Source: Okapia johnstoni (Eukaryota; Chordata; Mammalia; Artiodactyla; Giraffidae). Taken from it: a stretch of DNA of 64,000 nt. The stretch covers positions 100,589,628 to 100,653,627 of the forward strand of contig CM044309.1 in the NCBI GenBank assembly GCA_024291935.2, written 5' to 3'. Position numbers and translations under genes: made by a program. A model generated the notes under the pieces. The model was given only the letters and a program-made list of their open reading frames with translations. It was not told the origin of the DNA and did no database searches. This document shows positions 1 through 10,735 of this stretch, piece after piece; position 1 is the stretch's first letter; each line of letters opens with the position of its first letter.

Positions 1-158
1 ATCCCTGGTCCAGGAACTAAGATCCCACACGCCACAGAGCAACTAAGTCCACAGAACACAGCTGCTGAGCCCCTGCACCACAACTAGAGAATCCGTGCAC
101 CACCGTGAAAGATCCCTTATGGCTCAGACCTGGCGCAGCCAAATAAATTTAAAAGAAG
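1..158 (+). mobile_element. CHR-type SINE, cut by window edge
   Basis: The 3' part of a tRNA-Glu-derived CHR SINE: the 'ggaactaagatccca' box, 'ccacaactag' repeats, the 'cgcagccaaataaa' end and an A-rich tail. The tRNA-like head lies outside the window. Confidence 0.8.
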
Positions 159-224
159 AAAGATTTGTTTCCTTATAAGAGACACCAGAGAGCTCACTGT
201 TTCCTCTAGAGCACAAAGAAGTCA

Positions 225-415
225 CGTGAGCAACAGCTAGAAGGCGGCCATCTACCAGCCAGTAAGAGAGCCCTCTACAAAAGCCACATCAGTCAGCACC
301 TTGATCTTGGGCTTCCAGCCTCCAACACTAAGAGAAATAAATGTCTGCTGCTTAAGCCATCCTGTCTATACAGTGTTTTGTTACAGCAGCCTGAGCTGGC
401 CAAGACACCACCCTT
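225..415 (+). mobile_element. MLT1-like LTR fragment (ERVL-MaLR)
   Basis: Resembles the 3' part of mammalian MaLR LTRs: a 'caccttgatcttgggcttcc' block, then an 'agagaaataaatg' polyadenylation-type signal, 'ttaagcca', and a 'gttacagcagcctgagc' end. It is ancient and diverged, with no internal viral genes and no visible TSD. Confidence 0.6.
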
Positions 416-744
416 CATCACAAAACAGAGACCTCCCCGTTTTGTACTCTCCTTCCCTTGCCTCCCCTCACAGCCAGCACACAGCCTCTTCTGTGCACAC
501 CCCGCCCACCACAATCTGGCTGCTCACACTTCTTTCCTTCCTCTCCTCCCTCGCAGGTTGTACTTTTCAAACCACCTTTTATTTTAGTGTGTGTGCCTGT
601 GTCTTTTCAAGATGGAACAGCGTTGCAAAGCTTAGGATGTTCTAAAAGACTTTATTTTTAACCTCTCCTGAGATCAGAACCTCTGTAGTCATCTAGTGCT
701 TCTTGGCCACTTGTTTTTCTTTTCCCTGAAGAATCACATCTTTT
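416..744. other. Non-coding, pyrimidine-rich
   Basis: C/T-rich at about 410-560. Open frames here lack motifs and reflect composition. No repeat family or gene recognised. Confidence 0.5.
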
Positions 745-888
745 TTTAAAAAAAATATATTTATTTATTTGTCTGTGCCGGGTCTTAGTTGTGGCATGTG
801 GGATCTAGTTCCCTGACCAGGGATCGAACCCAGGTCCCCTACATTTGGGAGCACAGAGTTTTAGCCACTGGACTACCAGGGAAATACC
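745..888 (-). mobile_element. CHR-type SINE
   Basis: Reverse-complement CHR SINE: T-rich start, 'ggtcttagttgtggcatg', 'ccctgaccagggatcgaac' (RNA polymerase III box B region) and 'accagggaa' at the head end. Confidence 0.8.
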
Positions 889-1544
889 ACCACTTAACTC
901 TCCTTAAACACCAGATTTAATCTCTGCTTGTCTGCAATCGTATTTCTCAGTGATGTTCCCTTTTTAGAATTTCTTCACCTGAATGTTGTCACAATTTAAG
1001 GAAATAGGGAGTTGTTATTGCTCAACTTTGTATTTTTCTACATCAATACTATTGGTTTTCTGCCACTTTCCAACTGAAATGGTAATAGCCCTAAGCAAAA
1101 CTGGAAGTTTAAAAGTCAAGATTGGGAAGATGGTTTCTTCTTTTTAAGGAAACTTTCCCTGAACACTATCTTCTCTTTTAAATTTAATTAGAATTCCATC
1201 ATGCATTGCTTATTTAGTGGAATACTGTCACCATCACATGCCCCACAGGCACTGGGTCTCTGGGGGAAGGTCAAATGTCACTGCTTCCCCAAGTCGATTT
1301 GTGGCTTCCAGGCCCTGGTCACTGTCTCCAAGGGAGGGGTGATAAGAGGTAGAGATGAGGCAGGATCAGGTTATCTTACTTCGCAGCTGCCATGGATTTC
1401 TTCCAAAGCCTCTGCACTGGTCTTCTCCCATCACACCCCCAAAGGGAAAGCCAGAAATTCATATCTCACATTGCAGTGATTAAGAGCCACCCCGAGATTC
1501 CACAGGGCATGAAAGAGCAGCAGGGAAGGAGGATTAAGGGAAAC
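889..1544. other. Unassigned non-coding stretch
   Basis: No repeat, exon or RNA gene recognised. Two overlapping open frames around 1201-1586 show no family signature. Confidence 0.4.
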
Positions 1545-1625
1545 AATTTCTATAAGGCACTTTGCTCAGTGCCCGGCATGTGGTAAGTGCTCAGAAAATG
1601 GTAGTTATTATTATCAACGCCATTG
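1545..1625 (+). mobile_element. MIR SINE, 3' part
   Basis: Typical MIR end: 'cagtgcccggcatgtggtaa', then 'gtgctcagaaaatggtag' and ttattatta. A highly diverged copy that may begin nearer 1470. Confidence 0.65.
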
Positions 1626-1664
1626 TCATCCTCAGTATCACTGCTGCTCATCATACACACATGC

Positions 1665-1697
1665 ACACCAATAGACATACACACACACGTGTATATG
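1665..1697. repeat. Short CA-rich microsatellite
   Basis: Interrupted (CA)n/(CACG) tract just after the MIR. Confidence 0.7.
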
Positions 1698-1737
1698 AGT
1701 GAGGAGTCTCTCTGGCTTCACATGGAACCTACAAGTC

Positions 1738-1905
1738 TTTTTTTAAATTAATTTTTATTGGAGTATAATTGCTTTACAATGTGGTGTTAGTTTCTAGTGT
1801 ACAACAAAAAGAATCAGCCATATGTATACATATATCCCCTCCCTTTTTGGACTTCCTTCCCTGTCAGGTCACCACAGAGCATTAAGCAGAGTTCCCTGGG
1901 AACCC
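1738..1905 (-). mobile_element. L1 3' UTR fragment (ruminant L1)
   Basis: Reverse-complement 3' end of a ruminant L1: 'attggagtataattgcttta', 'tatgtatacatatatcccc' and 'caccacagagcatta' boxes. The same segment recurs at 61685, and in the opposite sense at 2250, 26635 and 52106. Confidence 0.8.
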
Positions 1906-2249
1906 AGAAGTCCTGAAGGAACTCACGATGAAGTTGTGAAGGGCTTGGTGGAGATCTGTTACCTGCCACCCCTTATAGTTGTTTAGAGGACTGGTGAAGA
2001 GTCATAGTTCTGTGCCAGAAGAAGGGGCACAGAGCAGACAGTCCCCTTCTTAACCTCAGGTGAGTGCTGAGGTTGCAGAGTCCAGTGGTTAGACAAACAT
2101 GGCTCGTGGGAAAGAATGCACTCTGAGTTCTAGGATGAGGGGAATGTCGGAAATTGGGGGTGAGAAAGACTGAGGTGTGACTGTGACACAGATCAGTGGA
2201 GAAATGGGAAAATGACCGTGAACAGAAAGTATCTCAAGGTCATGTAGAC
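1906..2249. other. Unassigned non-coding stretch
   Basis: Nothing recognisable; no long open frame. Confidence 0.4.
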
Positions 2250-2485
2250 ACTGCCCTATTTAAAGTGGATAAGCAACAAAAACCTACTGTATAGCCCAGG
2301 GAACTCTGCTCAATGTTATGTGCCAGCCTGGATGGGAAGGGGGTTTGGAAAAGATTAGATACATATGTATGTGTGGCTGAGTCCCTTCACTGTTCACCTG
2401 AAACTATCACAACATTATTCATCGGCTATATCCCAATACAAAATGTTTTTGATGTTTAAAAAATAATAAAAAATTTTTTTTTAAA
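2250..2485 (+). mobile_element. L1 3' UTR fragment
   Basis: Forward L1 3' end: 'agtggataagcaacaaaaac', 'ctactgtatagcccaggga', one 'tgccagcctggatggg' motif, 'cacctgaaactatcacaaca' and an A-rich tail. It carries one copy of the 23-bp unit that is expanded five-fold in the related element at 26.7 kb. Confidence 0.8.
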
Positions 2486-3244
2486 GTTATCTCGGCTCCA
2501 AGACTGTCTGTGAGCATTTGAGTAGCAAAATGCCAAACCAGCGGGGGAGAATATGCCATGGGAAGAATCCACAGAGCTGGGACTGAGCTAAAAAGGGCAG
2601 AGGAGTTTCTGGTGCAGAGAAAGTGTACTTTCAAAAATCCAAAGCTATACAAGCAAAATAATATGCTCTCCACCGTGGATTATAAACATCCAGCTAATCA
2701 GCACCTTGTTGTCAGGCACCATGGGATGCTGAGAAAGAAAGAGCTCCTGCCCCAGCTGCTTAGAATCTGGATCTATGACAGGATCTGTGACAGTGAGGGG
2801 GGATGTTGTGGGAGGGCCTGTGAACCAAGAGCTAGAGGCTCTGGCGCAGGCTGGGAGGGCTTGCTGGAGGAGGTGAGAGTGTAAATAGGCCTTAGAGATG
2901 CAGAGGCGTGGCATGGCAAGCTGGGACAGTAAAGTGAACTGGAGATGCATATGCAAAAATCATTTTGAAAGCTAAGGAGGGATTAACCCCAAACTGGGGC
3001 TTGGGGAGGAAATCCGTGGCTCCATCAGCCTCTTCCCATTCCCCTCCCACCCTGCCCTGTGGTCTCTGCGTGTTGGCCACTCTGGGATCTGAGCATCCGA
3101 TTCTGCTGTCCTCTCTGCCCCTGTCCACAAGCTTCCTCTGCAGATGCCACCTTTATATTCTGTCTGTTCTTCCCAGGGACCCTCACGTTCCTTGACTTCG
3201 GTACAAAAGTGCGACGACTCCCCTCTGTTTTGCCACATGTAGGT
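2486..3244. other. Unassigned non-coding stretch
   Basis: No clear gene or repeat. The C/T-rich part at 3000-3220 weakly resembles L2 sequence. Overlapping frames on both strands look spurious. Confidence 0.4.
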
Positions 3245-3457
3245 CTCTGTGTGTGTTAGTCGCTCAGTCGTGTCCAACTCTTTGCAACCCCATGGGCTGT
3301 AACCCACCAGGCTCCTCTGTCCATGGGATTCTCCAGGCAAGATTACTGGAGTGGGCTGCTATGCCCTCCTCCAAATCTTACCGACCCAGGGGTTCAACCC
3401 AGGTCTCTCTCATTGGCAGGTGGATTCTTTACCATCTGAGCCACCAGGGAAGCCCTG
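3245..3457 (-). mobile_element. Bov-tA SINE
   Basis: Near full-length reverse Bov-tA: 'gttagtcgctcagtcgtgtc' tail, the 'tactggagtgggctgc' Bov-A core, and a tRNA-derived head ending 'gagccaccagggaagccc'. Confidence 0.9.
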
Positions 3458-3672
3458 CCAGTGACCACATCCGCCTGGTGGCCAGCGCCCTCTCAGGGGG
3501 TCTCATCAGCTTCCTGGTCTCCCAAACACTTTTCCCTCTCACTCAGGTGCTCAGTAAAGAATCTTCATGATTTTCCTTCATGTCTTCCTTTCCCTCAACT
3601 CCCGCTTAGACACACACACAGAGACACACACCCTGAATCATCCAGTTCTGTTATTTCTACTCTTGAAGTCTC

Positions 3673-3989
3673 TGTGGACTTCCTTCGTGGTCCAGTGGTT
3701 AGGAATCTGCCTGCCAATGCAGGGGACACAGGTTTGATCCCTGGTCTGGGAAGATTCCACGTGCTGTGGGGCAGCTAAGCCCAATGCCACAACTATTAAG
3801 CCTATGCTCTAGAGCCTGCAAACTGCAATTACTGAGCCCACGTGCCACAACTATTGAAGACCTTGCACCCTAGAGCTGGTGCTCTGCAGTAAGAGAAGCG
3901 CAGCTAGAGAGTAGCCCCAGCTCTCCACACCTAGAGAAGGCCCACATGCAGCAACAAAGACCCAGCGCAGCCAAAAATAAGCAAAAACA
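3673..3989 (+). mobile_element. CHR-type SINE, long form
   Basis: Head 'ggacttccttcgtggtccag', the long middle section ('gcccacgtgccacaac'), and end 'cgcagccaaaaataag'. It is flanked by the direct repeat gaagtctc (3665-3672 and 3990-3997), read as a TSD. Confidence 0.85.
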
Positions 3990-4279
3990 GAAGTCTCCAG
4001 GTGCATCCTCTCCCCCGCCCCCACCCTGGCTGCATCACCACCCCCTTCGTCATCTTTCACGTGACCTTTGCAGCCCCATCCAACCGTCGCCCTCCCACAC
4101 CACACTTGCTGAACTGCTCCCCACCTGCACAGCTCCTTCAGGCTCTCATCAAAATTCATTTTAAAACCCCAATCCAGAAAATTAGGGTGCCAAGCTGTGT
4201 TTTAAAGAAAACGCTACATCTCTCTATGTATATTATGTATGTGTATACGTATTGACTGTGTAATCGCCGAAAAGCCTAA
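3990..4279. other. Non-coding, C-rich then AT-rich
   Basis: C-rich tract at about 4008-4040 with a weak L2-like character to 4150. No gene seen. Confidence 0.4.
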
Positions 4280-4445
4280 GGATTCAGAACTCAAAGGCTG
4301 GAGCCCCGTTACTTGGTCTGAAATCCAACTCTGCTACTTACTGAGTTAATGAGTTTGCCTACAGTATAGAGTTTTTATGAGAATTACATAATGCCTGGTA
4401 AAAATACCTGGTATGTCGTAAGCACTCCTTACGTAATAGCCACAA
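4280..4445 (+). mobile_element. MIR SINE
   Basis: Diverged MIR: 'ctctgctacttactgagtt', 'aatgcctggta', 'cgtaagcactc'. Its 3' end lies at the edge of the duplicated block that runs to 4604. Confidence 0.65.
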
Positions 4446-4604
4446 TAAGAGAAAGGAAGAGCAAGAAGACGATAATGTTATCAATGTTTATCATTGGATT
4501 TTTATTACCTCATTAATTTTTACTTTTCTATATTTTTCCAACTCTATGATAACCATGAAATCCTTTTATGATCGTTAATCTGATCTTTTCTTTGGAAATT
4601 GCAC
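4432..4604 (+). repeat. Inverted duplication, arm A
   Basis: 4471-4604 matches the reverse complement of 7431-7567 almost base for base: about ten mismatches and one 2-base indel by eye. A weaker match extends left through the MIR 3' end to about 4432. The core is not a repeat family I recognise. Confidence 0.75.
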
Positions 4605-4868
4605 AGTGTTACACCTTTGCTTAAGATCGTTCAGTATCCTCCCACCTCCCACAGGTTACACCCAAGACCCCCGGCTGGCCTCTGGAGCCTGTGCCACCTG
4701 TCTTGGCTCCATTTACTGGTGTCACCTCCCACCGCCCCCATCACCCCAGACTTCAGCTTCTCCAGGCTTCTGTGTCTCCAAACGCAATGTCCTGCCATCA
4801 GCCTCTCTTTTTATTGTCCTTTCTTCCCAGGGACTCTCACCTCTGACTCAGACATGACCAACTAGCCC
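4605..4868 (+). mobile_element. L2 LINE fragment
   Basis: L2-like text near the 3' end: 'cctttgcttaagatc', then a C/T-rich stretch ending 'gggactctcacctctgac'. It is old and carries no intact frame. Confidence 0.45.
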
Positions 4869-5673
4869 CCTGTTCACAGGCAGAGACCCAGTGCAGACCT
4901 CAGCTCACCTGGGGGTGTCCGTCCCTCCCTCTGGGCTCCCCTGGGACTCTGGGCCAGCCTCACACCCTGTCCCCTGGATGGAGTGCTCCCCAAGTCTGAG
5001 GACTGGGTCTCAGTTCTATTAGTACCTCTAGATTTTTTGCAGAATCCCCAGATGTTGGAAGACAGGTGGAGGGGGGCAATTGTGAGGCTATTCCAGGCAG
5101 GACTCTCCATGCAAGACTAATCAAGAGGGAATTTTTGAAGATTTTTTGAGTCAAAGGACACCATGCTAAAAGTCCCATTTTAGGAAAAGAAGTTGGCAAA
5201 GTGGATCATGTGGGGTAGCCAGAAAAATGAGGCTTTAGCTCTCAGATGGACTGATCGTGCGGCTCCCGGTCCTGGGCTCCTGCTGTGGGAGCCTCTCAGC
5301 CCTGCCCTTCCTCCTACGGGCATATGGACCCCACCAGCCTTGGGCAGGTACTAACATCAACCCACCTTACAAACAGGATTTGGTCACAAGGCTGACTGCT
5401 AAGCAGGAGAAATATGATTCAAGCCTAGATACATCTGATGCCCAAACGAGAGCTACTAACTAAGCTTCTCAGATACTAAGCAGCCCACAAAACACCTTCA
5501 AAACAGAAACACCAAGACTGAGAAAGAAAATTGGAAGGTGTGCTCAGCCCCAGAATATTCTTGCAGGTGTACTTTAAGGAAGTCTTCAAGTCACCAGAAC
5601 AACTGAAGTGAGAGATAAATAAAATATTTAGAGATGGAAAAGATATTTAAGTGTCTAGGAAATGATGAGGGTT
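4869..5673. other. Unassigned non-coding stretch
   Basis: No repeat or gene recognised. The small frame at 5257-5463 has no splice context or motif. Confidence 0.4.
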
Positions 5674-5683
5674 AGGAAGACAG

Positions 5684-5891
5684 GGGCTTCCCAGGTGGCA
5701 CTAGTGGTAAAGAACCTGCCTGCTAATGCAGGAAACATAAGAGTTCCATCCCTGAGTCAGGAAGGTGCCCTGGAGGAAAGCATGGTAACCCACTCCAGTA
5801 TTCTTGCCTGGAGAATTCCATAGACAGAGGAGTCTAGTGGGCTATAGGCCATAGGATCCCAAAGAGTCAGACATGATTGAAGCAACTTAGC
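5684..5891 (+). mobile_element. Bov-tA SINE
   Basis: Full-length: 'gggcttcccaggtggcac' head, Bov-A core, and 'gagtcagacatgattgaagc' tail. TSD aggaagacag at 5674-5683 and 5892-5901. Confidence 0.92.
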
Positions 5892-5901
5892 AGGAAGACA
5901 G

Positions 5902-6202
5902 TGAACTTGGACCCGTGCACCATTGAGCTGTGAGAGTGAGAGCTTTTGGGAAATAAAAGAAGCCTCTGTTTTACACAGCAGGCTGCAGAGCTTTTAAACT
6001 TCATTACCACAGGGGTGATAAAGACTGGAAATAGAAAATGAGTGCTAAAGGTTTGGCTCTATCGATGGATGATTGATTTGCAACAGGGTTTTCAAAACTG
6101 ACTACATATACGTGGGAGGTATTCCCCCGGCTTTTTGAAATGACACCATGGAGAACCAGCTCATGATCTCAGACTGTCCTCTATGAGACCACAAAAGACT
6201 GG
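5902..6202. other. Unassigned non-coding stretch
   Basis: Nothing recognised. Confidence 0.4.
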
Positions 6203-6372
6203 ACTTCCCTAGTGGTTCATTGGCTAAGATTCCAAGCTTCCAATGCAGGGAGTGTGAGTTCGACCCCTGGTTGGAGAACTAAGATCCCACGTACTGAAGG
6301 GTAGCTAAGCCAGTGCACCACAAGGAAGACCCAGTGCAGCCACATTAAATAAATAAAAGAAAATAAAAACAA
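6203..6372 (+). mobile_element. CHR-type SINE
   Basis: 'ggacttccctagtggttcat' head, 'gagttcgacccctggttgg' box B, and 'cagtgcagccacattaaa' end with an A-rich tail. Confidence 0.85.
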
Positions 6373-6508
6373 AGTGTTGGTGGATATCGTTTTAAATTTT
6401 TTTAATTAAAAAAGAATAAAAACAAAGACCATCTAAGATAAAACAATTCAACAACAATAATAATGGCTGCAGTGTCCCCTGTACTAGACAGTGTCCCAGC
6501 ATCATCTT

Positions 6509-6704
6509 TTTTTTTTTTAAAGTCGCTCAGTCACGTCTGACTTTTTGCGACCCCATGGACTATACAGTCCATGGAATTCTCCAGGCCAGAATACTGGAGT
6601 GGGTAGCCTTTCCCTTCTGCAAGGGATCTTCCCAACTCAGGGATCAAACCCAGGTCTCTTGCACTGCAGGCGGATTCTTTACCAGCTGAGCCACAAGGGA
6701 AGCC
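6509..6704 (-). mobile_element. Bov-tA SINE
   Basis: Full-length reverse copy of the 'gactatacagtccatgg' subtype. TSD cccagcatcatctt at 6495-6508 and 6705-6718. It landed at the edge of a MIR. Confidence 0.93.
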
Positions 6705-6714
6705 CCCAGCATCA

Positions 6715-6852
6715 TCTTCTTTAATCCTCACAACAACCATTTGACGAAGGGATTTTATCCCCACTTTTCAGATGAGAAGACTGAGGCACAGAATGTTTGT
6801 GTAACTTCACAGGGTCACACAGCAGGTGTACCAGCAAAGCTGGAGTTCCGGG
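6715..6852 (-). mobile_element. MIR SINE
   Basis: Reverse MIR: 'aatcctcacaacaacc', 'cagatgagaagactgaggc', 'gggtcacacagcaggt'. Confidence 0.8.
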
Positions 6853-7394
6853 GGAGCCTTCCTGATATTCTTGTGTTCTGGAATCTTCCCACGGCAGAAA
6901 ACAAGCCTGACCCCACAGAAGCAACAGGACTCCCTCCTTCTGCTGGAAGAACACAGAGCCTCTTAGTCATGCATCACCTCCCCTCTGTTTCTGGTTGTTG
7001 AAACCCGCAGTGGGGAGTGTGACCACCCTAGATGGGCCCAACCCCATAATAGAAGACAACGCGCCTCTCTTTCCTGCCCACTCGCGGGCACCTCCTCCTC
7101 ACAGCCAACCTCAGCACCACCCCCAGCAATCTGGATAGTCCCTGTGCCATTCGAGGGAACATCCTGAGTTTTTCACAGTCCCTGCTGTTCACAGGAAGCC
7201 CAAGTTAACGCTCTTAAGTGTTTCTGTCGTCCTGGGACAAACCTGGACTGGGGCTCAGAAGGAGCACGTGGGGCCCCTGACAGTATCAGCCCAAAGATGT
7301 GGGGTGGGGAGGAGAAAGGAGCAAAAGACCCAAACGTGGAGGATGCAAGGAGATTTCCAAGTACCACGCGGAAGAAAAAATTTTTGTAAGCCAT
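6853..7394. other. Unassigned non-coding stretch
   Basis: No repeat or gene recognised. Confidence 0.4.
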
Positions 7395-7430
7395 TTAAGC
7401 AATTTTAAAAGCAGAAATTACAATTACTTT

Positions 7431-7615
7431 GTGTAATTTCCAAAGAAAAGATCAGATTAATGGTCTAAAAAGGATTTCATGGTTATCATAGAGAGTTGGA
7501 AAAACATAGAAAAGTAAAAATTAATTAGATAATAAAAATTCCATGATAAACATTGATAACATTATTGTATTTACTTCTCACTCTTTCCCTTTCCCTCATC
7601 ATGGCCATGTGGCTA
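7431..7615 (-). repeat. Inverted duplication, arm B
   Basis: Reverse complement of arm A at 4432-4604. The core 7431-7567 is near identical. Beyond it, 'tagccaca'-type MIR 3' sequence can be aligned up to about 7635 with a small indel. Confidence 0.75.
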
Positions 7616-7689
7616 CTATATAACGAGTGCCTCCGGATCTGTTTATTTTTGTTTTTATTTTCATCACTCTCACAGGTGGATCCAAAAAG

Positions 7690-7932
7690 ATCTTGCTGCG
7701 ATTTATTTCAGAGAGTGTTCTGCCTGTTTTCCTCTGAGTTTTATAGTATCTAGTCTTACATTTAGGTCTTTAATCCCTTTTGAGTTTGTTTTTGTGCATG
7801 GTATTAGAGGGTGTTCTCATTCCCTTCTTTTCCATGGAGCTGTCCAGTTTTCCCAGCACCACTTATTAGAGTGTCTTTTCTCCACTGTATATTTTTGCCT
7901 CCTTTGTCACAGATTAGGTGACCACAGGTGCG
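7690..7932 (-). mobile_element. L1 ORF2 fragment
   Basis: Reverse L1 ORF2 text: 'cttacatttaggtctttaat', 'gtccagttttcccagcacca', 'cctcctttgtcacagattag'. Short and truncated. Confidence 0.75.
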
Positions 7933-8029
7933 TGGGAGTGTTCCAGACGTCAGCGCAGTCACTGGGGCGGAACACATCTGAGGCGCCCTTAGTTAGCTGG
8001 TGGGTGGGCAAGGGAGAGTGTGGGTTCGA

Positions 8030-8165
8030 GCACCTGCTAAGAGCAGGCTCACCAGAGTTCGCTGCCCCATCACCAGCTGGGGATTCACCGGGGAGTTGCT
8101 TAACCTCTGTGAACCTCAGTTTCCTCTTCTTTGTAATGGGGATGGTAACAACTGAGACAGTGAAA
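8030..8165 (+). mobile_element. MIR SINE
   Basis: Forward MIR core: 'gttgcttaacctctgtgaac' followed by 'ctcagtttcctcttctttg' and 'taatggggatggtaac'. Confidence 0.75.
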
Positions 8166-8254
8166 AATGGCCTCAGGCAGCTGCCAGCTAGTCTGTGATA
8201 GTCTTAGATGTGTGTGACCCCAGGCAAATATATTTTGTGGGATCCTGTCTGTAT

Positions 8255-8690
8255 AAGCAATTTGAGTGGAATCTATAAAAAAGTCAAACTCAGAGAAATA
8301 GAATACAAAAGTGGTTTTGGAGGTGGCAGGGGTAGGGGGGTAGGGTGCGGAAAATACCAAAACTTTGGTAAAGGGGCATAATTTTCAGCTACAAGATAAG
8401 TATGGTCTGAAGATCTGATGTATATCACGGTGACTGTCGTTGGTAACACTGTGTGATGACATTTGCTGAGAGAGTAGAACTTAAATGTTCTCTCACACAC
8501 ACACAAAGAGATAAATATGTGAGGTGATAAATGTGTTAATTAACTAGGTGGGGGGGTACCCTTTCACAATGGCTACATATGTCAAATCATCGCGATGCAC
8601 ATTTTAAATACCTTTTGTCAGTTTTAGCTCAGTAGAACTGAAAAAATTTAAATTAAAATATGCATTAAAAATAAAGAAAACACTGAGTGT
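8255..8690 (+). mobile_element. L1M 3' end
   Basis: Diverged L1M 3' UTR: 'gtggttttggaggtggcagg', 'gagagtagaacttaaatgtt', 'gtgttaattaactaggtg', then an A-rich end. The same portion of L1M lies in reverse at 36025 and 41822. Confidence 0.65.
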
Positions 8691-8724
8691 TAAAAAAGTT
8701 ACTTCAAATCAGCACCAGTCTGAC

Positions 8725-8952
8725 AGTTCAGTTTCATGTGCTTGCGTGCTGTCATGTCCGACTCTTTGCGACCCCATAGACTGCAGCCCACCAGTCTCCT
8801 CTGTCCATGGGATTCTCCTGGCTAGAATACTGGAGTGGGTTGCCATGGCCTCCTCCAGCGAGTCTTCCTGACTCAGGGATCAAACCCGCGTCTCTTACAT
8901 CTCCTGAAATGGCAGGTGGGTTCTTTACCACTAGTGCGACCCGAGAAGCCCA
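8725..8952 (-). mobile_element. Bov-tA SINE
   Basis: Reverse Bov-tA: 'gtcatgtccgactctttgcg' tail, Bov-A core, and head end 'gcgacccgagaagccc'. A short flanking repeat cagttt is a possible TSD. Confidence 0.9.
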
Positions 8953-9403
8953 GTTTACCTCCACACATTTCTTGGAAAGGAATGCTCTATTTAGTCCCTG
9001 GGGATCATCTGCTTGTCAGGCTGCCCTCCTGAGACAGGTGGCCACACACAGGCCACAGATGACCACGTGGACACGAGTCCTCGAGCATCTGAGGGCCTCA
9101 GGATGACCCCTGAGCAAGGTCCATTCACAGGGTAGTCCTCTGAAGGAGAGAGACATGAGTACCAGGCCAGGCTTAGGGCAGCCCAGCATGATGGCACTGC
9201 AGCCCTAGCTGATATCAGGCACCATGGGGGACTCAGAAAATCTCAAGAAGGCTGCCCACGTGTGAAGTGCCCTCTGTGGCTTGGAGCCTGAGTCACTGAC
9301 CCAGCTCGGATAGATCTGGACAGCAGTAGCTTCAGTGTTCCTAAAGAAACATAAACATCACTCAGAAGGGACACAATAATCACAACAGGTCACTCCATGG
9401 CTT
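8953..9403. other. Unassigned non-coding stretch
   Basis: No repeat or gene recognised. Confidence 0.4.
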
Positions 9404-10654
9404 TGTTGGAACAAACCAGCAACATGGTCATTTGTGACACAGAGAGAAGGACACTGCAGCCACAAACAGAATTAACATCCACCACTTCTGACCAGAGTAC
9501 ATCATGAGAAAGGCTGGGCTAGAGGAAGCACAAGCTGGAATCAAGATTGCTGGGAGAAATATTAATAACCTCAGGTATGGAGATGACACCACCCTTGTGG
9601 CAGAAAGTGAAGAAGAACTAAAGAGCCTCTTGATGAAAGTGAAAGAGAAGAGTGAAAAAGTTGGCTTAAAGCTCAGAAAACTAAGATCATGGCATCCAGT
9701 CCCATCACTTCATGGCAAATAGATGGGGAAACAGTGGAAACAGTGGCAGACTTTATTTTTCTGGGCTCCAAAATCACTGCAGATGGTGACTGCAGCCATG
9801 AAATTAAACGGCGCTTACTCCTTGGAAGGAAAGTTATGACCAACCTAGACAGCTTATTAAAAATCAGAGACATTACTCTGCCAACAAAGATCCGTCTAGT
9901 CAAGGCTATGGTTTTTCCAGTGGTCATGTATGGATGTCAGAGTTGGACTATAAAGAAAGCTAAGCGCCAAAGAATTGATGCTTTTGGACTGTGGTGTTGG
10001 AGAAGACTCTTGAGAGTCCCTTGGACTGCAAGGAGATCCAAACAGTCCATCCTAAAGGAGATCAGTCCTGGGTGTTCATTGGAAGGACTGATGTTGAAGC
10101 TGAAACTCCAATACTTTGGCCACCTGATGTGAAGAGCTGACTCATTGGAAAAGACCCTGATGCTGGGAAGGACTGAGGGCAGGAAAAGAAGGGGATGATA
10201 GAGGATGAGATGTTTGAATGGCATCACCGACTCAATGGACATGAGTTTGAGTAAACTCTGGGAGTTGGTGATGGACAAGGAGGCCTGGTGTGCTGCAGTT
10301 CATGGGGTCACAAAGAGTCGGATACGACTGAGCGACTGAACTGAACTTCTGACTAATGGCTCCTCTCTAATGCCAGTTCTACCCAAGTTAACCCTCCATC
10401 TTCCTGGGCCAAAAAAAAACTTATAAGGAGCCCAGTCATCAAGCTGCCCTGTGCCTGGAGGGCACCCACACCAGAACTGGCCCCCAGCCCTTAACCCTCC
10501 CGAGACTCCCCCAGCTCAAGATCAAATCCCATAATAAACCCCTCCAACTCCCTTGTCGGGTCCCTGGGGGTGTGTCCAGCCTGCAGCAAGCTGAATAAAT
10601 CTTTGTGCAGCTAGCAGTGTGTTTGTGGTGGTCTTCGGCTGGTGAGTGTCAACA
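9404..10654 (+). mobile_element. Probable solo LTR, split by BovB
   Basis: If the BovB at 9493-10344 is removed, about 400 bases remain from tgttgg (9404) to tcaaca (10654). They carry a 'cttataagg' TATA-like box (about 10420) and an 'aataaa' signal (about 10593) before a GT-rich stretch, which is the usual layout of a retroviral-type LTR. No internal viral genes are present. No convincing TSD is seen, so the ends are tentative. Confidence 0.4.
9493..10344 (+). mobile_element. BovB LINE, 5'-truncated
   Basis: RTE-clade BovB ORF2 remnant. It starts just before the reverse-transcriptase catalytic box, where the usual YADD reads YGDD (about 9577). The post-RT C-terminal region follows (9689-10132), split from the first frame by a small deletion near 9676 and ended by a TGA at 10130. 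The 3' end is the standard gactgaactga. TSD acttctgac at 9484-9492 and 10345-10353. A dead 5'-truncated copy inserted in the probable LTR. Confidence 0.95.
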
Positions 10655-10659
10655 TAGCA

Positions 10660-10735
10660 GAATCTACTCTACAGGGCTGTAGTGAGGATTAAAATGTTCA
10701 CAACGATGCCGACGTATGGTGCCCTTTCACTTATT
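10660..10735 (+). mobile_element. MIR SINE fragment
   Basis: 'acagggctgtagtgaggatt' is the MIR signature before its 3' end. Cut off by the BovB piece that follows. Confidence 0.55.

Noticed and set aside
8320..8350. G-rich run as a possible G-quadruplex
   Set aside because: Only three usable G-runs; it is the ordinary G-rich part of an L1M 3' end.
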